A DNA stretch of 64,000 nucleotides from Lysobacter sp036697405 (GTDB lineage Bacteria > Pseudomonadota > Gammaproteobacteria > Xanthomonadales > Xanthomonadaceae): NCBI RefSeq assembly GCF_036697405.1, contig NZ_JBAHWA010000010.1, forward strand, positions 62,001-126,000. Reading direction: 5' to 3'. The notes under the pieces were generated by a model. It made no database searches, was not told the origin of the DNA, and saw only the letters and a program-made list of their open reading frames with translations. The position numbers were made by a program, and so were the translations under genes. This document shows positions 8,729 through 17,314 of the stretch, piece after piece; the first letter of the stretch is position 1; each line of letters begins with the position of its first letter.

Positions 8729-10029
8729 GCCGCATGCTGCCGCACTCCTGGCGCTCCGCCGCGGCGGCGATCACCGTGCTGTGGCTGGCCACGCTGGCCG
8801 CGGCCGGCATGATCTTCCTGTCCCAGACCTTGCTGGCGCGCCGATTGGGCCCCAGCGATTACGGCCTGTTCGCCTCTTCGCTGGCGACGGTCAGCATGCT
8901 CGCGCCGCTGGCCGGCTTCGGCCTGTCGCAGTTCCGGCTCAAGGCCTACGGCAGCGAGGGCTGGTCCGCCGACCGCTGGCTGCGGCCGGCGCTGCGCTTC
9001 TCGTTGCTGAGCACGATGCTGGCCTGGTTCCTGCTCGCGGCCTGGGCCTTGTACGCTCCCGGCATCGATACCGCCACGCGCGCGGCCTTGTGGGCGCTGC
9101 TGCCGGTGGTGGTGGGGCTGCTCGCCGTCGATCTGGTCGGCAGCAAGCTGCGCCTGGAGGAGCGCCATCGCATGCTCGCGGCCTGGCAGCTGCTGATGCC
9201 GGGCGGGCGCCTGCTGGTCGCGGCGCTGGCGTTCGCCGCGGTCTCGGTGTCGGCGACGGCGGTGGCGCTGGGCTATGGCCTGGTGGCGGCGCTGGTGGCG
9301 GTGCTGGCGGCGCCGCAATTGTGGGCGCTGTGGCAGGGCCGGATCGACCTCAAGGGTCACGGGCCCCGCCCCCAGGCCGCGTCCGTGCAGGACATCCCCA
9401 GCGTCGCCCAACTCAGCGCCCAGGCCTGGGCCTACGGTCTGGCGGCGGTGCTGTATCCGATCTTCTTCCAGATCAGCACGGTCTTGCTGAAGTACCTGGG
9501 CAGCGACGCCCAGGCCGGGCACTACGGCGTCGCCCTGGCGGTCATGACCGCGGTCTATCTGCTGCCGGCCACGATCTACCAGAAGTTTCTGCTCTCGCGC
9601 CTGCATCGCTGGGCCGCGCACGACCAGCCGAAATTCTGGCGCGTCTATCGCCTCGGCAACCGCTGCATGGCCGCGGCCGGCGCCGCGATCGGCCTGGCGC
9701 TGGCGGCGCTGGCGCCCTGGCTGGTGCCTGCCTTGTTCGGCCCCGCCTATGTCGGCGTCGCCGCGGTGCTGATGGTCCTGGCGATCTGCACGCCGATCCG
9801 TTTCCTGTCCACCTCGGTCGGATCGGTCCTGCTCACCGAGCGTCATATGCGCTATCGCGTGCTCGCCATGCTGGCCGCCACCGCGGCCGCGGTGGCCCTG
9901 AACGCCGCGGCCGTGCCGCACTACGGCGAGCTCGGCGCCGCCTGGGCTACGGTGATCGCGGAAAGTCTGCTCCTGCTTTCGATGTGGCTGGGCGCGCGCC
10001 GCGTGATGGCCAAGGCGGCGAACGCATGA
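8725..10029 (+). CDS. Wzx-type oligosaccharide flippase
   Basis: A 434-residue polytopic membrane protein with about 12 hydrophobic segments and the early LARRLGPSDYGLFASSLATVSM pattern typical of polysaccharide_synt (MATE/MOP-like) flippases. It would move the undecaprenyl-linked repeat unit from the cytoplasmic to the periplasmic face for Wzy. The GTG start overlaps the upstream stop; an ATG three codons on (8734) is an alternative. The end overlaps the next gene in ATGA. Confidence 0.88.
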   Translation: MSRMLPHSWRSAAAAITVLWLATLAAAGMIFLSQTLLARRLGPSDYGLFASSLATVSMLAPLAGFGLSQFRLKAYGSEGWSADRWLRPALRFSLLSTMLAWFLLAAWALYAPGIDTATRAALWALLPVVVGLLAVDLVGSKLRLEERHRMLAAWQLLMPGGRLLVAALAFAAVSVSATAVALGYGLVAALVAVLAAPQLWALWQGRIDLKGHGPRPQAASVQDIPSVAQLSAQAWAYGLAAVLYPIFFQISTVLLKYLGSDAQAGHYGVALAVMTAVYLLPATIYQKFLLSRLHRWAAHDQPKFWRVYRLGNRCMAAAGAAIGLALAALAPWLVPALFGPAYVGVAAVLMVLAICTPIRFLSTSVGSVLLTERHMRYRVLAMLAATAAAVALNAAAVPHYGELGAAWATVIAESLLLLSMWLGARRVMAKAANA

Positions 10030-11183
10030 GCCGGCCGCTGAGCGTCGCCCTGAGCGGCTACTACGGCATGCGCAACTTCGGCGACGATCTGTTCGGCCTG
10101 CTGTGCGCGGCCGCGGCGCGCCGGTTCTGGGGCGCCGATCCGGTCCTGATCGGCCCGCCCCTGCTCGGCGCGCACGCGCGCAGCACTTGGCCGCGGCCCC
10201 TGCCGCCGGCGCTGTACGGTGCCGGCGGCCCAGCCGGCAAGCTCAGCCGCCTGCTGGGGTTCGCCGGCGGGCTGCGCGCCTGCGACCTGCTGGTCATGGG
10301 CGGCGGTTCGGTGATCAACGCCCGCGAATCGTTCCGCAAGCCGCTGATGCTGGCAGCGCAACGGCGCGGGCGCGCGCAGCTGGCGGCCATCGGCGTCTCG
10401 ATCGGACCGTTCGCGAATCGCGCCGAGCAGACCATCGCCGCCGACTACGTGCGCAGCTTCGCCTACCTGGCGGTACGCGACCGCCGCTCGCACGCGCTGG
10501 CGCTGGAGATGGGTCTGGAGCGCATCGTCCACCACGGCCGCGATCTGGCCGGCCTGCTGCCGCATCTGGCGCCGGTCGCGGCCCGCCGCGGCGATCGCGC
10601 CGCACCGGTGATCGGCATCGCGCCCTGCCATTTCCACGCCCGTCCCGACCACCCCGCGCCGGCGCCGCAGGCCTGGCAGGACGCGGCGATCGCGGCGCTC
10701 GCGCATTGCGCGAGCGAACGCGCGCTGGCCGTGACCGTGTTCAGCCTCAACGGCCATCCGCGCCATGGCGATGCGGAACTGGCCCTGCGCATGCAATCGC
10801 AGTTGCACGACCGCGGCGTGGTCGCCACTGCGCAGCTGTACGCGGGCGGCGATCCGCTCGCCATGGTCGACGCGATCGCCGACTGCGACGCCTTCGTCAG
10901 TGCGCGCCTGCACGGCGCGATCGTCGCCTATCTGTGCGGCGTGCCGTTCACGATCGTGGACTACCACCCCAAGTGCCGCGATTTCGCCGACGACATCGGC
11001 CTGCCGTCGGCGCTGCGCATCACCGCTGACGAACATGACTACGCGGCATGCCTGCGCGCGCTGTCGACGATGCTGAACGAAACCGGTATCGAGCCCGCCG
11101 TTTCACCGAACTTATACGCGCAGCAAGCGCCTCGTATATTCCAATGTGCACCATGGTCGACGACTGCGCCCTCGACGCCATGA
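10026..11183 (+). CDS. Polysaccharide pyruvyltransferase family protein
   Basis: A 385-residue protein. The start SVALSGYYGMRNFGDDLF, the later LVMGGGSVIN and the C-terminal SARLHGAIVAYLCGVPF are the recognised blocks of the PS_pyruv_trans family (CsaB, GumL and WcaK relatives), which transfer a ketal pyruvate from phosphoenolpyruvate to a sugar. ATG overlaps the flippase stop; its own TGA overlaps the next ATG. Inferred result: an acidic, pyruvylated exopolysaccharide. The family also contains members of unproven activity, so substrate is open. Confidence 0.86.
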   Translation: MSRPLSVALSGYYGMRNFGDDLFGLLCAAAARRFWGADPVLIGPPLLGAHARSTWPRPLPPALYGAGGPAGKLSRLLGFAGGLRACDLLVMGGGSVINARESFRKPLMLAAQRRGRAQLAAIGVSIGPFANRAEQTIAADYVRSFAYLAVRDRRSHALALEMGLERIVHHGRDLAGLLPHLAPVAARRGDRAAPVIGIAPCHFHARPDHPAPAPQAWQDAAIAALAHCASERALAVTVFSLNGHPRHGDAELALRMQSQLHDRGVVATAQLYAGGDPLAMVDAIADCDAFVSARLHGAIVAYLCGVPFTIVDYHPKCRDFADDIGLPSALRITADEHDYAACLRALSTMLNETGIEPAVSPNLYAQQAPRIFQCAPWSTTAPSTP

Positions 11184-12025
11184 ACGTGAACAGCTCGCCC
11201 GCGCGCGCGATCGCGCCGGTCAGCGTGATCGTTCCCTGCTACCGCTGCGCCGACACCATCGCCGAGGCCGTGGCCTCGGTCGCCGCGCAGAGCCTGGCGG
11301 TGGCCGAGGTCGTCCTGGTCGACGATTGCAGCGGCGACGGCACGCTGGAACGGCTGCACGCGTTGGCCGCGCGCTATCCCGAAGGCTGGCTGCAGGTGCT
11401 CGCCCTATCGGAGAACGCGGGGCCGTCGCGTGCGCGCAACGCCGGCTGGGCTCGCGCCAGCCAGCCCTATGTCGCGTTCCTGGATGCGGACGACACCTGG
11501 GCGCGCAACAAGATCGAGCTGCAGATGCAGGTACTGCGCCAGGACCCGGACATCGCCCTGATCGCGCACCGCATGCAGGTCCGCGACCGTCGCGCGCCCA
11601 CGCCTCCGCCGGTGGACCGCGCGCGTGCGACCGTCGTCGGCCGCCGCCGCATGCTGCTGAACAATCCGTTCCCGACCGCCTCGGTGATCCTGCGCCGCGA
11701 CTTGCCGTTCCGTTTCGACGAACGCTTCCGTCGCGTCGAGGACTTCCTGCTCTGGGCCCAGATCGCGCTCTCCGGCTACCGCTGCGTCAAGCTCGACCGC
11801 ACCCTGGCGTTCTGGCACAAACCGACCTTCGGCGCTGGCGGCCTCAGCGAGGATCTTCGCGCCATGCACGCCGCCGGCCGCGAGGTCCGGCGCGAGTTGC
11901 TGCGACAGGGTCTGGTGAGCCTGCCCGAACACTGCTTCGCGCGTGCGCTGGGCTACCTGCGCCGCGGCCGCCAGCGCCTGCGCCTGGCCTGGCGGCGCGC
12001 GACCGAACCCGGGCTGCGGACATGA
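11180..12025 (+). CDS. GT2-family glycosyltransferase
   Basis: A 281-residue GT-A enzyme. It opens with VSVIVPCYRCADTIAEAV, has LVDDCSGDGT, and a DADD metal/nucleotide-binding motif at residues 102-105, the standard inverting GT2 signature. The ATG at 11180 is chosen because it overlaps the upstream stop in ATGA, as in the neighbouring genes; in-frame ATGs at 11144 and 11153 would extend it by 9-12 residues inside the pyruvyltransferase gene. It likely adds one sugar of the repeat unit; donor unknown. Confidence 0.9.
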   Translation: MNVNSSPARAIAPVSVIVPCYRCADTIAEAVASVAAQSLAVAEVVLVDDCSGDGTLERLHALAARYPEGWLQVLALSENAGPSRARNAGWARASQPYVAFLDADDTWARNKIELQMQVLRQDPDIALIAHRMQVRDRRAPTPPPVDRARATVVGRRRMLLNNPFPTASVILRRDLPFRFDERFRRVEDFLLWAQIALSGYRCVKLDRTLAFWHKPTFGAGGLSEDLRAMHAAGREVRRELLRQGLVSLPEHCFARALGYLRRGRQRLRLAWRRATEPGLRT

Positions 12026-13083
12026 GTGTCATGCCGGACATCCTGGCCGCCGGCGAGCGCCCGCGGCGCGGCGCCGACGTCGCCGCCAAAACGGTGCTGA
12101 GCGTCCTGCTGCTGGCGATGGTGGCCGCGTTCGGCTGCTGGCTGGTCGGCACGCGCGCACCCGACATCGGCACCGACACCAACACCTACGCCGGCTTCTT
12201 CGAAGCGCTGGGCCAGGGCGGCATGGAAACGCGCCTGGAGCCGGGCTTCGTCTACCTCAGCTACCTGCTGTGGAAGCTCGACGTGGGCATCACCGGTTAT
12301 CAGGCCGCACTGTTCGCCCTGATGCTGCTCACGGTGGTGATATCCAGCCATCGCTACTTCGCCTACCTGGGCGACCGCCGCGGCTACCTGACCTTCCTCG
12401 GCGTCGCGGTCATGCTGTTGTTCGTCTCGCCCATGTTCGTCAACGCCACCATCAACGCGGTGCGCCAGGGCCTGGCCGCGCTGCTGGTGTTCACCGCTCT
12501 GCTGTCGTTCCGCGAACGCAAGTGGCTGCACTTCCTGCTCTACGGCGCGGCCGCCAGCAGCCTGCACCTGTCGTCGCTGCTGTATCTGTTGTTCGCGCCC
12601 CTGCTGTTGCTGAGCGCGCGCAGCCAGCGCCTGGCCGCGGTGGCCGCGTTCGCGCTCTACGTCAGCGGCGCCTCGTTGCTGTTGGTGAAGGCCACGCTGC
12701 CGGCGCTGTACGAGCTGGTGATGTCCTATACCGCCAACCGCTACTACCGCTCCGGCGTGCGTATCGATTTCGCCGTGTTTTCGATCTTCTGGTACCTGCT
12801 GCCGCATCTGCTCTCGCCGCTGGTGCGCGCGGAAGTGCGCGATAAGATCAAGGACAGCGCCGGCATTTATCTGGTCATGATGCTGCCGTTCTTCGCCATC
12901 GGCTGGGGCTATTTCTCCAACCGCTACCTGCTGCCGGCATGGCTGTCGCTGTCCCTGATCCTGGCCGCGATGCTGTTCCACAGCCGCCTGTCGCTGCTGC
13001 GCCACCCGCTGTTGCTCCGATTCGGACTGATCGCGTCCTGCGCGGTGTTCTATTACTACGTCACCCACGAGATCGTGATCTGA
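12022..13083 (+). CDS. EpsG-family polysaccharide polymerase (Wzy-like)
   Basis: A 353-residue membrane protein with about nine or ten hydrophobic helices. It has the EpsG-family opening (APDIGTDTNTYAGFFE, then LEPGFVYLSYLLWKL) and VNATINAVRQGLA, features of the O-antigen/EPS polymerase type. It would join flipped repeat units in the periplasm, with length set by the Wzc-like protein. ATG overlaps the GT2 stop (ATGA). Six bases separate its stop from the next start. Confidence 0.87.
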   Translation: MSVMPDILAAGERPRRGADVAAKTVLSVLLLAMVAAFGCWLVGTRAPDIGTDTNTYAGFFEALGQGGMETRLEPGFVYLSYLLWKLDVGITGYQAALFALMLLTVVISSHRYFAYLGDRRGYLTFLGVAVMLLFVSPMFVNATINAVRQGLAALLVFTALLSFRERKWLHFLLYGAAASSLHLSSLLYLLFAPLLLLSARSQRLAAVAAFALYVSGASLLLVKATLPALYELVMSYTANRYYRSGVRIDFAVFSIFWYLLPHLLSPLVRAEVRDKIKDSAGIYLVMMLPFFAIGWGYFSNRYLLPAWLSLSLILAAMLFHSRLSLLRHPLLLRFGLIASCAVFYYYVTHEIVI

Positions 13084-13089
13084 GGGCCG

Positions 13090-13848
13090 ATGATGCTGGC
13101 ATCGCTGCAAAGAATGGCCGTCGCGCTGACCTACCCGCCCACCCTGAGCCTGGGCCTGACGGTGCTGGCGGCGCTGCTGATGATCCGCTATCGCAAGGCC
13201 GGCCTGCTGACCCTGTGCGCGGCGCTGGGCTGGTCCGCGCTGTGGTCGGTGCCGATCGCCTCGGATTGGCTGCGCCACCAGTTGGAGAAGCGCTATCCGG
13301 TGCTGGACACCGCGGCCTTGCCGCAGGCGGACGCCGTCGTCGTGCTCGGCGGCGGCAGCCGTTATGCCTGGTTGGACCAAGCCAACGTGCGGCCGGAAAC
13401 GCTGCAGAGCAGCCGCTTGGCCGCCGGCGCCCGTGCCTGGCATGCCGGGCGGGCGCCGCGCATCGTATTGTCCGGCGGCGGCGGCGAAGGCGGCGGCAGC
13501 GAAGCGCGCATGATGGCCAGCGCGATCGCCAGGCTGGGCGTGCCCTCGTCGGCGCTGTTGCTGGAAGAACGCAGTCGCAATACCCGCGACAACGCCTACT
13601 ACACCGCCGAGCTGGTCGAGCGCTTCCGCATGCGCCGCGTGCTCCTGGTCACCTCCTCGCTGCATATGCCGCGCGCGATCGCGCAGTTCCGCCAGCAGGG
13701 CATAGACGCGGTCGCGGTGCCGGTGCCCGAACTCGCGCGGCGATCCAACTGGCGCGAACGCTGGCTGCCTTCGCGCAGCGCGCTGTGGCGCAGCGGCCGC
13801 GCGTTCAAGGAATACGCCGCCTTGTTGTCGGTACGCTTATGGACCTGA
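13090..13848 (+). CDS. DUF218 (YdcF/ElyC/SanA-type) membrane-associated protein
   Basis: A 252-residue protein with N-terminal hydrophobic segments (about residues 12-55), then QADAVVVLGGG and later EERSRNTRDNAYYTAEL and VLLVTSSLHMPRA, the hallmarks of the DUF218 family. Members such as ElyC and SanA affect envelope polysaccharide metabolism, and DUF218 proteins recur in exopolysaccharide clusters, but no reaction is established. It follows the polymerase by 6 bases and probably shares its transcript. Confidence 0.85.
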   Translation: MMLASLQRMAVALTYPPTLSLGLTVLAALLMIRYRKAGLLTLCAALGWSALWSVPIASDWLRHQLEKRYPVLDTAALPQADAVVVLGGGSRYAWLDQANVRPETLQSSRLAAGARAWHAGRAPRIVLSGGGGEGGGSEARMMASAIARLGVPSSALLLEERSRNTRDNAYYTAELVERFRMRRVLLVTSSLHMPRAIAQFRQQGIDAVAVPVPELARRSNWRERWLPSRSALWRSGRAFKEYAALLSVRLWT

Positions 13849-14089
13849 ATGCCTACACGGATATGAATCGGGCTTTCGCACGCGCCGCAGCGCGCGCATG
13901 CGCGTTCACGATGAATCCGTCCGCACCGGCGGCGGCGGCCGTCACGCCTTTTACGCGAATGCCCACTTAGGATCTTTTCACTGACGTGCGCAGCGGGAAC
14001 GCTGAGCGCCATCGAAGTCGGCACGTTGGCATGGACGCGCACCCGGCATCGGCGATGCCGGCCACTGCCGCGAACATGAGGACCAGACC

Positions 14090-15187
14090 TTGAAGACCAT
14101 CCTTTGCGCTTGTTCGGCGATCGTGCTTTCGATCGCATCCGCGGGCTGCGTGCCCGGCCAACAAATGTCGAGGAGCTCGGCCCACGAGGCCGAAGCCGTC
14201 GCCGGCAGCGACGTCAGGATGGTGCCGATCACCCAGGAACTGGTAACGGCGAACGCGCGGCCCCCGGCCAAGTTACCGCCGGAACTGCTGAACGTGCGCA
14301 AGGAGGACTACAAGATCCACCCCGGCGACACCCTGCTGGTCACGGTATGGGAGCACCCGGAGCTCACCGCTCCCGCCGGCAACCAGCAGCAGGCCGTCAC
14401 CAACGGACGCCTGGTGCAGCCCGACGGCAGCTTCTTCTATCCCTACGCCGGCAAGATCAACGTCGCCGGCATGACCGTGCAGGCCCTGCGCGACACCTTG
14501 AGCGCAAGCCTGGGCAAATACCTGCGCAACCCGCAGCTGGACGTCAACGTGGTCGGATTCGGCAGCCGCGTTTCGCTGCAGGGCGCCTTCGTCGATACTG
14601 CGCCGCAGGAACTGACCACGGTGCCGCTGACGCTGTCGCAGGCGATCGGCCGCGCGCGCATCAATGTCGAAACCGCCGACCTGGCGGGTTTCACCCTGAC
14701 CCGCGACGGCCGCAGCTATGCGCTCGATCTCGACGCCCTCAATCGCGACGGATCGGTGGCGCCCGATATCGTGCTGCGCCCGGGCGATCATCTGTTCCTG
14801 CCGTTCAACGACCGCAAGGAGGTCTACGTGGTCGGCGAGGTGCTGCGCCCGCAGGCGCTGACCTTCAAGACCACCGACATGAGCCTGACCCAGGCCCTGG
14901 GCCGCAGCGGCGGCCTCAATCCCGTGACCTCCAAGGGCGAGGCGGTGTACGTGATCCGCGGCATCGAGGCGATGCAGAACACGCCGGCCACGGTCTATCA
15001 CCTCGACGCCAAATCGCCGGCCGCGTTCGCCCTGGGCGATCGCTTCTCGCTGCGCCCGGGCGACGTGGTCTGGGTCGGCCCGGCCGGCGTCACCCGTTGG
15101 AACCGCTTCCTGTCGCAGCTGCTTCCGCTGTCGGGCATCATCAGCAACGCCGCCTCGGCGCAGTACAACCTCGATCGCGGTAATTGA
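14090..15187 (+). CDS. Wza-like polysaccharide export lipoprotein (OPX family)
   Basis: A 365-residue outer-membrane export channel component. A TTG start is taken because GAGGA lies 7 bases upstream and it gives a full lipoprotein signal with IASAGC and Cys20. A polysaccharide-export (Poly_export) domain starts at about residue 75 (IHPGDTLLVTVWEHPEL), followed by two SLBB-type beta-grasp repeats (DRKEVYVVGEVLRPQAL in the second) and a C-terminal segment that could form the outer-membrane helix. The gene is last in the cluster, separated by 241 bp from the DUF218 gene, so it may have its own promoter. Partner: the Wzc-like protein at 1060. Confidence 0.92.
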   Translation: MKTILCACSAIVLSIASAGCVPGQQMSRSSAHEAEAVAGSDVRMVPITQELVTANARPPAKLPPELLNVRKEDYKIHPGDTLLVTVWEHPELTAPAGNQQQAVTNGRLVQPDGSFFYPYAGKINVAGMTVQALRDTLSASLGKYLRNPQLDVNVVGFGSRVSLQGAFVDTAPQELTTVPLTLSQAIGRARINVETADLAGFTLTRDGRSYALDLDALNRDGSVAPDIVLRPGDHLFLPFNDRKEVYVVGEVLRPQALTFKTTDMSLTQALGRSGGLNPVTSKGEAVYVIRGIEAMQNTPATVYHLDAKSPAAFALGDRFSLRPGDVVWVGPAGVTRWNRFLSQLLPLSGIISNAASAQYNLDRGN

Positions 15188-15330
15188 TCCGGCACCAATG
15201 CGGCAGCGGGGCGGCCGACGGCGGCCGGGCCGCGCAGCTCGCGGCGCCGGACCGCGCGTTCGGCGTCGCGACGTGCCACCATCCGGCGATCCATCGCCAC
15301 GAGCCCAGAGCTCAGTGTGAGTTGCCGCGC

Positions 15331-15960
15331 ATGAAACTGCTGCTCGTCGGCTCGACCGGATTGGTCGGCCGCCACCTGCTCGCACTCGCCCTGGCGCATC
15401 CCGGGGTCGAAACCGTGGTCGCGCCGGTGCGTCGGCCCGCGTCGGCTCAGCCCAAGCTGCTCGCGCCGCTCGTGGATTTCGAGGCGCTGCCGGCCGACGC
15501 GGCGTGGTGGCGGGTCGATGCCGCGATCTGCACGCTGGGCACGACGATGCGCGTCGCCGGTTCCCGTGAGGCCTTCCGCCGGGTCGATCACGATTACCCG
15601 CTGGCGGTGGCCAAGCTCGCCCGCCGTCATCAGGTACCGACCTTCGTTTTGAACTCCGCCGTCGGCGCGGATCCCAATTCGCTGTTCTTCTACAACCGGG
15701 TGAAAGGCGAACTGGAGCGCGACCTGGGCGAGCTGGGCTTCCGCTCGCTGACGCTGGTGCGCCCCGGCCTGATCGGCGGGCAACGCGAGGAACATCGCGG
15801 CGGCGAACGCGCCGCGCTGCTGGCGCTGGGCCTGATGGGCCCGCTGCTGCCGCGCGCCTGGCGGATCAATCCCGCGCAGCGCATCGCCCAGGCCCTGCTC
15901 GACGCCGCGCTCGCCTCCGCTCCCGGCGCGCACGTCGTGAGTTCCGACCGATTGATCTAA
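15331..15960 (+). CDS. NAD(P)-binding Rossmann protein (HTATIP2/atypical SDR type)
   Basis: A 209-residue protein. GSTGLVGRH at residues 7-15 is the dinucleotide-binding loop. FVLNSAVGADPNSLFFYNRVKGELERDL resembles the YxxxK region of atypical SDRs that include HTATIP2-like and YbjT-like oxidoreductases. ATG at 15331 is used; upstream in-frame codons are not conserved-looking. It lies 143 bp after the Wza-like gene and is convergent with the hydrolase at 15992. Substrate unknown. Confidence 0.8.
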   Translation: MKLLLVGSTGLVGRHLLALALAHPGVETVVAPVRRPASAQPKLLAPLVDFEALPADAAWWRVDAAICTLGTTMRVAGSREAFRRVDHDYPLAVAKLARRHQVPTFVLNSAVGADPNSLFFYNRVKGELERDLGELGFRSLTLVRPGLIGGQREEHRGGERAALLALGLMGPLLPRAWRINPAQRIAQALLDAALASAPGAHVVSSDRLI

Positions 15961-15991
15961 GTCGTCAGGACGTTGCCGCGTCCGCGTCGCT

Positions 15992-17107
15992 TCATCGCTT
16001 GGCCGCATTCGGCGCGGGCCGGTAGATGTCGGCGATCTCGGGAATGAAGCGCTCCGGATTGGCGCCGACCAGATTGGTCAGCACCACGATGGCCAGCCCA
16101 TCGTCCGGATACACCACGAACGCCGCGCGCGCGCCGCCGATGCCCGCCACCTGCCGATGCGGCGGCGGCGCCAGCACCGGCCAGCCGGCCGCCCAGGCGC
16201 CGTCGGCGCCGCTGTTCAACTTTTCCGGCGTCCACATGCCGCGAACGCCGGTCGCGCTGATCAACTTGTCGTCCGACAGCGCGATGATCCAGGCCGCCAG
16301 TTCGTCGGCCGTGGTCTGGATGCCGCCGCCGGCCCACAGACTGGGCGGAATGTCGTAGAACCAACGCGACAAACGATTGGCGTCGTTCTCGGCGATCGTC
16401 CCGCGCGGAAAGTAGCTGTACATGGTGGCCGCATGGGGGACCAGATCGTAGCTGTCGCCGAAGGTCGTCAGGCGCATGCCGGCCACCGCGAACTGGCGTT
16501 GCCTGAGGTAACGCTCGTAGGTCATCTTGCTCTGCTGGGCGATGATCCGCGACAACAGGCCGTAGTTGGTCTGGTTGTAGATGAAGCGCTCGCCGGTGGG
16601 CGCATCCATCGGCCGGTCCCGGATCGCCTTCCAGGCCTCCGGCTCGGACAGGCCGTCGACCATGCCTTCGGGGCCGACGACATCGGGCAGGCCGGAAGTG
16701 TGCGCGAGCAGCTGACGCACGCGAACCGCCCGCCACGCCTGCGGCAGATCGTCGAGGTAGCGCGACACCGGCGCCTCCAGATCGACCAGGCCGGCCTCGG
16801 CCAACTGGGTCATGGCGACGCCGGTGAAGCTCTTGGTCGCCGAGTTGATCGGAAACAAGGTGGTATTCGTCACCGGGACGGCGTTCTCGACGTTGGCCAG
16901 GCCATAGCTTTCGGACAGGACCAGGCGCCGGTCCCGGACCACCGCGATCTGCAGGCCGGGTATGCGCTGGTCCTGCATGATTTGCCGCACGTAGCGTCTG
17001 GCTCGTTCGTTGGCATCGTCCAGAGCGCTCGCGGCGGCACCGAATGCGGGCAGAGACAGCAAAGCAGCGACCATCGTCGCCATGACGCGCGGTTTTCCGG
17101 ACAGCAT
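15992..17107 (-). CDS. Secreted beta-lactamase-fold (class C-like) serine hydrolase
   Basis: A 371-residue protein with a signal peptide (about 1-26, cut near AFGAAA). It has the nucleophile motif SATK at residues 89-92 and an LLAHTSGLPD block. The second motif reads YNQ at 177-179, rather than the usual YxN. These identify the serine beta-lactamase-like family (DD-peptidases, esterases, AmpC relatives). The context gives no substrate. It is divergent from the M13 peptidase across 207 bp. True beta-lactamase activity cannot be claimed from sequence. Confidence 0.88.
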   Translation of the reverse strand: MLSGKPRVMATMVAALLSLPAFGAAASALDDANERARRYVRQIMQDQRIPGLQIAVVRDRRLVLSESYGLANVENAVPVTNTTLFPINSATKSFTGVAMTQLAEAGLVDLEAPVSRYLDDLPQAWRAVRVRQLLAHTSGLPDVVGPEGMVDGLSEPEAWKAIRDRPMDAPTGERFIYNQTNYGLLSRIIAQQSKMTYERYLRQRQFAVAGMRLTTFGDSYDLVPHAATMYSYFPRGTIAENDANRLSRWFYDIPPSLWAGGGIQTTADELAAWIIALSDDKLISATGVRGMWTPEKLNSGADGAWAAGWPVLAPPPHRQVAGIGGARAAFVVYPDDGLAIVVLTNLVGANPERFIPEIADIYRPAPNAAKR

Positions 17108-17314
17108 GAAACTTCCCCAGGCGAAGTCGCCTATGACGTGATGGTCGATGCCGTAACGCGCATTGCCGCGCCGGCCCCGAAACAGGGATGCGCCGCAAGC
17201 GCGAAGGGTTTAAGCGCGAAACCCGAAATCGTCCTGGCGCAGATGGCGCGGCGGCACTGGCAATTATTGCGATGTGTATTACCGTGCGGGCTGACCATTC
17301 GATCGAGCGGCTGG

